Source: Saccharina japonica
Lineage: Eukaryota > Sar > Phaeophyceae > Laminariales > Laminariaceae
Assembly (NCBI GenBank): GCA_008828725.1
Contig: MEHQ01000174.1
Span: 1,501,867-1,565,866 of the forward strand
DNA length: 64,000 bases
Reading direction: 5' to 3'
Part shown: in pieces, positions 56,801 to 64,000 of the stretch
Layout of the letters: each line of letters opens with the position of its first letter
Position numbering within the stretch: the stretch's first letter is position 1
The notes under the pieces: generated by a model
Seen by the model: only the letters and a program-made list of their open reading frames with translations
The model's database searches: none
What the model was told of the DNA's origin: nothing
Made by a program: the position numbers and the translations under genes

Positions 56801-57363
56801 GTACTGGTCATCCACCCTATAGTGTACTGATAGTGAGAATATTACATTATACAACTCTGTCGTACTCGTGTCAGTACGTATCAACTACAGAGAGAGGGGT
56901 TCCTCTTGTTGCTCATCATGCAGGCTGAGTGTTGTTGAAACTTGTTGCGTCCCGCCTTAATTAACAAATACCAGGTACTGCGAGGATCAGGGGCATACTG
57001 CCTGAGGAACAATGCGGTTTACGTCCGGCACGATCAAGAGTCGACATGCTGTTCATCGTGTGACGATTGCAAGAGATCGGAAGAGAGAGTGAACAACCTC
57101 TTGTATACCTTGGTAGGGCTTGATCTAGCGATCGCCGCTGGACGCAATGGTTTGCTTGCGTACCCCAAACGTTTTCTTGGCTCTCGTATTTCTGTCTGGT
57201 ATTTCGTTACCCGTACTTGTTTTCTTGTTTTCTGGTGCGCCTATTACTTTTAATTTGTATTGTTCCCATTACATACACATGAGTATTATACGTGGATCGG
57301 CTTCTCTACAGGAGACGCAATTTGAATCTGGGCATCGCACGCTGTTGGTTGTTCTATCGGGGG
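56801..57363. other. No gene recognised
   Basis: A hydrophobic frame at 57147-57557 (FLALVFLSGISLPVLVF) runs into SR1 copy 8 and lacks splice support. Confidence 0.3.
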
Positions 57364-57480
57364 CGTGTGTGTTCTTTCACATCAACTGTCCTTTCTGCCC
57401 GCCGACACCCAACACACCCCGTGTCCGTGCCGAGACCCAATCCCAGATAGATACAAGCGATCACGAACCACAACGATACA
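57364..57480 (+). repeat. SR1 dispersed repeat copy 8
   Basis: GTGTGTGTTCTTTCACATCA, GCCCGCCGACACCCAACAC and GTGTCCGTGCCGAGACCC. Confidence 0.65.
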
Positions 57481-58165
57481 GAGGGATTGCATTTGATCAA
57501 CGATGGTCCGCGGGTATAGTGGCATTGACTCCGACTAGATATGTATGTCTCGCATAGACAGACCATTACCCCCACCCTCTTACCACATGATGTTTGGCAG
57601 CGGTGTTTAGCAGCGGCTAGTTCGTTGTCGGTAAAGATGTCCACACAGCCGGTGAATCTTGTGCAGTAATTACCAGGGATGGGTGTTAAGCGTGGCACGT
57701 CCCTTGGAATTCGCAAAATGAATCGACGCTTGCCATAAACAATTCACGTTTGCGTTTTTTTTCAAACTGACCCCTGGAGGGAAAAGCTTCCATATCTTGT
57801 ATCAACAGCCGCAGCATCAGCGTCTGCCGCCTCAGCGTCTCAGCAGCAGCAGGGATACGTTCGATGACTGCTGCAGTCTTGGATAGTTCGTGCTTGCTAT
57901 TCAGAGCACTCTACTACAGTATGATACTACTTTACCACAATATAAACAACAACAGGAGCACGGACATCCCTTACCCAAGACTGCCCCCTGCCGTCGATGC
58001 GACTGCATGCAGCCTGACATCTGGATGGCATAAGGCATTTTAGTAAGTATCTACAGTAGCTCAAATGCAAACCAAACGGTTTTTTGCGTATATAGGACGG
58101 GGATGAAAGCGATCCATCCCCTCATTTAACGTCCTTCGAAGATTTTCGGTTGGCGTTTGCGAGCG
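57481..58165. other. No gene recognised
   Basis: CAGCAGCAG and CTCAGCGTC words near 57808-57850. No supported exon. Confidence 0.35.
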
Positions 58166-58241
58166 ATGTTTGCACAATTGGACATTTCGATGCGAACGCC
58201 CGACGTTCACACCGTCTTTAGTCGTGGCACCCATCCATGTG
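58166..58241 (+). CDS. Possible first exon, unknown product
   Basis: An ATG-initiated 76-nt frame (MFAQLDISMRTPDVH, then TVFSRGTHPC) ends at a strong G/GTAAGTATC donor. The following exon could not be found. This is a plausible initial exon supported only by the ATG, the open frame and the donor. Confidence 0.25.
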
Positions 58242-58575
58242 GTAAGTATCTGGGTATTATCTATTTGATCTCAAAGCAGCAGCAGAGCTTATTCATGGTC
58301 GTCGGGGAAGGGCGAGACATCCCGATCATGTTGAGGGTATTTTGATATATCAACAGGTTGTTTCTAGTTGGTACATTCAGCAGCAGCAAGCAGTATTGAT
58401 AGGTTCATTTTTTCGATCAACAATCATGCATTGTAATTGACCCACCACAGGTGAACTGAATCCTCACTTTCGACACAACAATTGGATTGATACAGTTGTA
58501 TATACTGTAGTATATTGTAAACTGTATGCTGTATACATATACGTACTGGTATGTTTGGTCGAGCACTGTAGCACT

Positions 58576-58820
58576 GGAATCTCTTCAGGATGAAGGATCG
58601 GCACGGACACTGACTGGGGGTGCTCGTTGTCGACGGGTAGAAAGGACGTTTTAATGTGAAGAACACACGCCAACCCCACTGCGTTACACGTAGTATCTCT
58701 GTGTCGTAGTTTTGTGACCACAGAACCGGTATCTCTCTAGAATGAAGAATCGGCATGGACACTGGGTATGCTCGATGTCGTCGGGTAGAAAAGGACGGTG
58801 AAATGTGAAGAACACAAACG
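58576..58820 (-). repeat. SR1 copies 9 and 10 in tandem
   Basis: Two reverse-oriented copies (58576-58670 and 58688-58820). Each contains GTCG(A/T)CGGGTAGAAA and AATGTGAAGAACACA in the same order. The second also has GTATCTCTGTGTCGTAG and a TATCTCTCTAGAATGAAGAA segment. Confidence 0.75.
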
Positions 58821-59124
58821 GATACTTCGTACAAATTTTCTACACATGTATGTACTCTGGTAAGGAAGGGTTGGGTTGGGCTGGGTTGGAGACGGGTTGT
58901 AGTACATTAAGTTCGCAAAAGAGGGACACAATACGAGTCTAAAATGTTGACTGTTAAGTTGTCTTTCTGAATGCTTTGCGTCCTCGGGGTATATACCTCC
59001 CTCTCCGCGCATCTATTGTACATGATGTGTTTTTCAACCAAGGCAATAACCACCGAGAGGACCTTTCACCCTAACCCCTCACGTACCCCTAACGCAATGG
59101 TTGGTGGTATGGTACTTTCCACGG

Positions 59125-59568
59125 AACAGCCGATTTTCCTAGTTGAGAATTGCCTTTCCGGTGAGAATGAAAATCGATTTTCGTACGTTGTTATTGTTTA
59201 AGAGTTGCATTTCGCTCATGGTCAAAATTTGACATAGAAAATATGTTCCTCGATGGTAGGTATCGATCCACGAAAAAAAAACTGAAAACAACCTCGACAG
59301 ACTCGAAAAATCAAGGATTTAAGGGAATTTGCTTTATGAGCGAGGTACCTCGCTCATAAATTCACATTTTCTGGGATCTTCGATATCTTAAGACTGCCGA
59401 TGCGGTTTTCATTTTTTTTTTCGTCATCGACGGGTGTCATGACTGACAATAGTTTAAGGTGAAAAAAATGACTGTGAGGGAAGTACATCTCTTACAATAA
59501 AAAAAAACAATATTTTCGATTTTCATTCTCATCGGAAAGGCAATTCCCAATGCGGAAAATCGGCTGTT
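59125..59568. mobile_element. MITE (444 bp) with about 80-bp terminal repeats and a central palindrome
   Basis: AACAGCCGATTTTCC..GAATTGCCTTTCC at the left is mirrored by GGAAAGGCAATTC..GGAAAATCGGCTGTT at the right. ACGG lies directly outside both ends, consistent with a 4-bp duplication. A perfect 26-bp palindrome (TTATGAGCGAGGT and its mirror) sits at 59334-59359. No ORF. Superfamily not assigned. Confidence 0.75.
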
Positions 59569-59695
59569 ACGGGATGCCCACGGGCATTCATCAAAACGTA
59601 ACATAATGTTGATTCCAAAAGTATTATAATGTCAATCGTCGGCGTTATGCCTACCCGTACCTCACGGTAAATGGCAAAAACACGAGAGAGCAACT

Positions 59696-60140
59696 ACGAG
59701 CTGGTTCCAGCAAGAAGCACAGCATTCCACTTTCGGGCCGTAGCATCAAGAATACGCCTAGTTTTTGACGTTGGAAATATATATACCTACATGACCACTT
59801 GGACAAGGGGAACACATCGGTAAAGAGGTTTTTTGCAAGTTGTAGTTCAAAAGATATATATATAAATATGGATATTCTTCTAGCTCCTTCAGGAGGCGCT
59901 ATTTCATACCAGTGCATGGTAGGCCTACAGCAGCAGTAAAATCAATTCGATACGTATCCAGGCCATATATATTTCCGTCTATAACCCGAGCAATTCGACA
60001 CTTAACTAAACGTCTTGACATGGTCGCATCGATATGTGAAGGACGTCAACGACACATTTTTGTTTTTCTACGAGTCGATCACGCTGTGTTAAGAAACGCT
60101 CGCCAAACTACTAGAACTATGTATTGAACAATGTTTCGGT
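59696..60140 (+). mobile_element. T2-related fragment lacking FB1
   Basis: Starts CTACGAGCTGGTTCCA and runs through GGACAAGGGGAACACATCGG, GGAGGCGCTATTTCA and TTCGACAC..CTTGACATGG to AAACTACTAGAAC. It is collinear with both T2 halves at 47.1-47.4 and 48.9-49.5 kb. The right end is missing. Confidence 0.65.
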
Positions 60141-60180
60141 TTTTAGTTCGGTTCGAGGTTCTCAGGCCCACGATACATTT

Positions 60181-60262
60181 TCGTCCGAGAATATAAAGAT
60201 CGTATGGGTATTAATACCAGCACCAATAAGCTCTTATTTTTCCGGACAGAGTGGTATTATTC
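60181..60262 (+). mobile_element. Possible 67-bp mini-LTR and primer-binding region of the terminal retroelement
   Basis: CGTCCGAGAATATAA at the start and CCGGACA ending at 60247, then GAG and TGGTATTATTCG. Same length and ends as 27340-27406. The position 1 kb before gag fits a 5' LTR, but 67 bp is unusually short and the primer site has decayed from the iMet-like form. A 3' LTR would lie outside the window. Confidence 0.35.
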
Positions 60263-61260
60263 GTTACCCCCGAGTGAGGTTGGTTTGAAAGTCCTTTATT
60301 ATTATCGCTCCCTCAGCAGTACGAGCCACAGACGATAGCGCAGTCAAGAGCGCACGCGTGCAGGCAAGAGGCGAGAGTGCCTCCATGAACGCACAAGCCC
60401 ATGAAGAAAAAGACGTTAAAAATCACGCCATGCGCTAATAGCCCGAACCGACACAAAGCCCGACACGTAACTGTCATATACAGGATCTCAACCAGCTGAT
60501 CTCAACGAAGACCATCCATAATCATTTACATGACAGTGTCGACCATGTCGAAAGAAGTAGAATCAAAACTCTCACCACAAAACAATAACAAAAATGGGAA
60601 GAGGAAACTCATCTGAACGAGCGAAAACCTCTTCCATACTTCCACTTCCGACCATTGAAATCGAATGAGACTACACCAGCCGCGTCACAACGTCAAAACT
60701 AACGAAAACTCTATGCATGCCATAAATCGCAAGGTCTCCGGGACAAAATATCTTCGTCCCCTACAACCGCCATTGACACAGACGCTAACTAACGGTAGAA
60801 ATAGCGAGATAACATAAATCCGTTTTCGCAAACATAGAATTTAGTCGACGCTAACAATATTCGAAATAATAGATAGCTCATGAAACACAGAACCAAACAT
60901 ACCCCTTTTTAGCTGTACTCACTATCTTTCGCGTTATTCGACAAAATACTTAACTGCTGCTGAACTGTCACAATTTCAAGCAGAACTAGCAGCATAATAA
61001 GTCATCACGACTACTTGGACGAAACATTTCGATAATCTGCAAAGCAGAATATTCTCGGAAGATTACGAGAATGTGAGTTTTGTACGTACGAAAGAAGTTT
61101 GGTCAATCAGATGAATGCAGAAATACATGGTAGTATGAATCGTAGCCCGTGATATACACCTGGTCCAGTTCGTAATTGTGACCTGCACGTGATAGCGCAG
61201 TGCAGCAGAGTCAGAGCTACTGGTCCGAGGTGTGATACAGACTAGTTTTGAGTTCCCAGC
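60263..61260 (+). other. Untranslated leader ahead of gag
   Basis: No ORF of note on the plus strand. A-rich, typical of a retroelement leader; the extent depends on the LTR call. Confidence 0.4.
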
Positions 61261-63069
61261 ATGTCCGAGGAGAGCAAGTCGCCGGAGGTTGAGGTTATTC
61301 GGGTTGCTGCTGCGCACGACGTTCAGGCGGCTTTGGCTGTTGCGCAAACCCGGGCAGACGAAAAAGCGCATGCCGCTGTAGCTGCGGTGCAAGCACAGGT
61401 GGGCGCACGCCGTGATGAGGATGCGAATGCTGTGCAAGCCGAGGTCGAGGCTCGATAGGCAACAGACGAGGCCGAGGCTCGACAGGCCACGGCTGCTGCT
61501 GCTGCTGCTGCTGTTGCTGCGGCCGCTGTTTCGCCACCGCTACCGGCGGCCGCGGGGGAAGCTTCGACACCTGCTGAGATCGTGCATTGGCAAAACCAGG
61601 GTACTTCCGAGTTCTCTCGCATCGACAGCGAGGTACTCAACATGAAACCCGTATTGGATAACGTGCTGGTATCTATGGGTGGATTTCGGGACGCGGTTGC
61701 TCGCGGTGCGACGAAGACCGCTCACGTCTAGGTCCTTCTTCAGAAGCTTATGGAAAACTACGGCGACCGAGAGCCGGCCTCGCGGGAAGGTGGTGACGCG
61801 AGAGAGCGTCACGTTCAAAAGTCCCAGCTCACGGACGACACTGCACTCTGAAAGAAGATGCCTTCGAGAAAACATTGGGTGCTCAGGGGGCGCCTGCCCC
61901 CGAACATCGGCGAGTCGGCAGCATATCTTCAGTCGTTTGTGGGCGAGGCCGTCAAGTTCACGGCGGTAGTGCCCGCTCAGCTCCGCGCGATCAGCGACTT
62001 TGACGTGGCCGCGTATGGGCCTTGCGCGGAAGAGGCGGTCGACCACCTGCTCAGGGTACCTGACCGGCTTGAGTTCTTGCGCCAGGATCTTATGTCGGTG
62101 CTTACGGTTGGAATCTCGGATGCCGTCGCCGGCGATCGTGTTTGCATTTCCCAGCTTGCACCCATCGACGCATCGTTGGCGTTCGCTGCAGCCGGCCTGC
62201 GCCGCCACACACTCAACAACATCATATTGCTCTCCGGGTACGCGGCGAGAGCCGTTATGAGCGAAATGGTGAACGACGACTTTCGCCTGTGGGTTAACGA
62301 CCTCATGAGGTTCGCCAAGCATGTTCGTCCAGCGACCGTGCCTTCTGCGTCTCACGTCGTCTTCGACGCGCCGCCTGTGCCTGCGTTTACTCGTACACGC
62401 GCCTTCTGCACGAGCGGGGGCGACGTTTTCAAGCTTGTGGAAGGTATGCACGTCTCACGAGACAGCCGGGACGGGGCATCCAAGCGGAACGACAGCCCCG
62501 CCCCGGCCAGCACGGGTACAGCAAGAAAAAAGAGCTCCGCCTTGTGCCGGCTGTTTCTGACGGGCAAGTGCCATTTCTCCGACTGCAAGTTCGTGCACGC
62601 TTCTCCCTCGGTCGACTCCACCTCTCCTGTCGCTCTCCGCGACGGGGATAGCTCGGCGGCGCCGGCTGGGGGGTCGCGGGGCAGATCCGCCGCGCAGGCT
62701 GGTGGGTCGCGGGCCATGGTTCTGCGCCAGGACAGTGGTCGCGGCGGGGCCGGGAGTGGGGGCGGCGCTGGTTGAGGATGGGGACACGGGCCCTTCCTGT
62801 CGGTTGGGCCAACACCGAGGGGGGCGGTTGCTGCGCTGGCCGTTGGAGCGGCTGCTGCGCTCGCGGTTGGTGGAGCGGCTACGACGCCGGACGCCAGCGG
62901 TGGGGCGGGGGATCGGCCGGCCGCCCGCGGTGGAGCTGGGCAGTTTCGTGGCCGTGCCTTAGAAGCTCTGGCTGGCAATGGCGGCGTTGGCCGCAATCGC
63001 ATTGCGGTGGCTCCGGGCTCGGTCTCCTTCGGGGAGAAAGGTACGGGGGTTGGTGTGCGTGCGAGTTAA
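61261..63069 (+). pseudogene. Retrotransposon Gag-like gene, interrupted by four stops
   Basis: One frame runs from ATG 61261 (MSEESKSPEVEVIR) to TAA 63067, broken by TAG 61456, TAG 61729, TGA 61849 and TGA 62773. Residues 1-110 are Ala/Glu-rich and repetitive (QAEVEAR, DEAEARQ, poly-Ala from GCT repeats), probably coiled-coil. The central 200 residues (HWVLRGRLPPNIGESAAYL.. to ..LWVNDLMRFAKHV) look like a capsid-type helical domain. A CCCH finger follows (CRLFLTGKCHFSDCKFVH), then a Gly/Arg-rich nucleic-acid-binding tail. Gag packages element RNA in cytoplasmic particles. The CCCH finger in place of CCHC knuckles is known in some stramenopile and algal retroelements. The longest intact stretch is 61858-62775. 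Each stop is one C-to-T change from CAG or CGA. Confidence 0.75.
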
Positions 63070-64000
63070 TTGCCTGTTGATACGGTGTGCGTGAGACGTG
63101 CGGTCGAAGACGTGCGTTCGGGTGATTTGCCACTTAATGCTGTAGTTGAGTGGCGCGGGAGGTTGTGGTGCAGGCAGTGTCCGCGCGGCGTTCAGCGAGC
63201 CTCCATCGTGTTGCTTCAATAAGCTCATCACTCCTGCGTCAATGCGATGGCAGTGTTGCCCTGTTTATATCCACGATCGGCTCCTCGTCGTTTTCTCCGC
63301 ATATTCACGTTGACATCGTACAGCACTGGTTTGGTGACATCAATAAATTTCCCTCTATGTGTTTATTGCTTCGCGTGCTGGCGCCGGGCGCGCCGGTGGG
63401 TGTTGCGCAAGGGGGAGATTTGATCACAGAATTAGCACATGGCAACCGCTCCGACATCGAGATTAATGCTTCCTAAATTCACCAAAATATTTGCGCGGAA
63501 GTTATGCACGGACGTGCTCTGGTTTTTTAGTTGCGATTCGCCACCGAGATTATGGGTCTTCGCAATTCACCGATGAGCGTCGTTGTCGAGCCCAAATTTA
63601 GGATGATTCACGATCCTACGTTTTGCGCGGGCGGGCGACCGGACCAGCGTTAACGGTGACCCTGACTTAGATTCTGCACCACCGTGCGAGCTCGGTCACG
63701 TGCTCCGTGAGGTTTTGCCACGGGTGCTATTTCTGCGACAGAAGCACGGTAGCCGCGCTCGAATTATCTTGTGCCGCGTGGACGTCAAAGATGCTTTTCA
63801 GCAGGTTCCGATTGACCCGGCAGACGCGCCGACTTTCGGATACGTGTTCGGTGATCATGTTGTCGTGGATTTATGATTACAGTTCGGTTGGCGTGACAGC
63901 CCTGGGTTTTGGGGGTTGATGGAATCTGTGCTAGAACATGCTCACTCTCACTCTACGTTTCAGGGCGTAGACGTGTCCCAGCAAGGGGCCGCCGCCGTCG
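63070..64000 (+). pseudogene. Degenerate pol: start of the reverse transcriptase, cut by the window end
   Basis: After the gag stop the reading is disrupted up to about 63540. In one frame MGLRNSPMSVVVEPKFRM and IHDPTF (63552 onward) match the segment before RT motif A. After a frameshift near 63645 comes SVNGDPDLDSAPPCELGHV, then motif A VDVKDAFQQVPIDP from 63778 with its catalytic-position Asp. Next are FGYVFGDHVVVDL, a TGA at 63874 where Arg is expected, and the motif-B-like LQFGWRDSPGFWGL. The YxDD motif C, RNase H and integrase or recombinase would lie beyond 64000, so LTR (Ty3-like) and DIRS-type elements cannot be separated. Not functional. Confidence 0.7.

Noticed and set aside
61540..62451. 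303-codon minus-strand ORF opposite gag
   Set aside because: GC-rich shadow of the gag frame; the plus frame carries the CCCH finger and is collinear with the RT downstream.

Overview
The window looks like eukaryotic nuclear DNA of intermediate GC with very low gene density. It holds GT-AG intron boundaries, several transposon superfamilies, short TTAGGG-type interstitial repeats, triplet-repeat tracts (CAG/CTG, AAC, ACT) and a few N positions. The retroelement at the right end has a Gag with a CCCH finger and an RT motif-B segment LQFGWRDSPGFWGL, and there is LINE debris. From general knowledge this fits a photosynthetic stramenopile, perhaps a brown alga, but nothing in the window proves the species. 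No tRNA, rRNA or CRISPR was found, and no complete gene can be defended.

Layout. 1-6191 is a LINE relic, an older repeat block, the only persuasive host gene fragment (two exons of a predicted membrane protein, minus strand, 2126-2700), a 600-bp dispersed repeat and a second LINE 3' end. 6192-16839 is a giant imperfect palindrome: two arms of about 4.57 kb, roughly 93-99 percent identical where sampled, around a 1.5-kb centre made of more rearranged repeats. 16840-22394 is gene-free, with decayed tandem repeats. 22395-23826 is a foldback-type element (called FB1 here). 23827-44500 is mostly intergenic or intronic DNA with short hairpins, mini-transposons, possible isolated exons (28.2, 29.1, 34.9, 39.4 and 39.9 kb), a Harbinger-like element (33619-34451) and a strong 77-nt miRNA-precursor-like hairpin (35893-35969).

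44788-49839 is a stack of nested DNA transposons. A hAT-like element contains a Harbinger-type MITE with a TAA target duplication and a second hAT element with a perfect 8-bp duplication. Next to it lies an element (T2) interrupted by a second FB1 copy. A T2 relative without FB1 at 59.7-60.1 kb serves as an empty-site reference. 50369-52089 is a 0.9-kb tandem duplication carrying TATC microsatellites. 55.7-59.6 kb is dense in short dispersed repeats and MITEs. 60181-64000 is the 5' part of a degenerate retrotransposon: a possible 67-bp mini-LTR, a leader, gag and the start of an RT-containing pol. Its in-frame stops are all one C-to-T change away from Gln or Arg codons, which suggests cytosine-deamination decay.

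Taken together the window is a transposon graveyard in an intron-rich genome. The order of insertions can be read from the nesting. Names such as LINE-a, FB1, T2, SR1 and R600 are local labels used only here. Boundaries of decayed repeats are approximate (about 10-30 bp) unless target duplications are cited.
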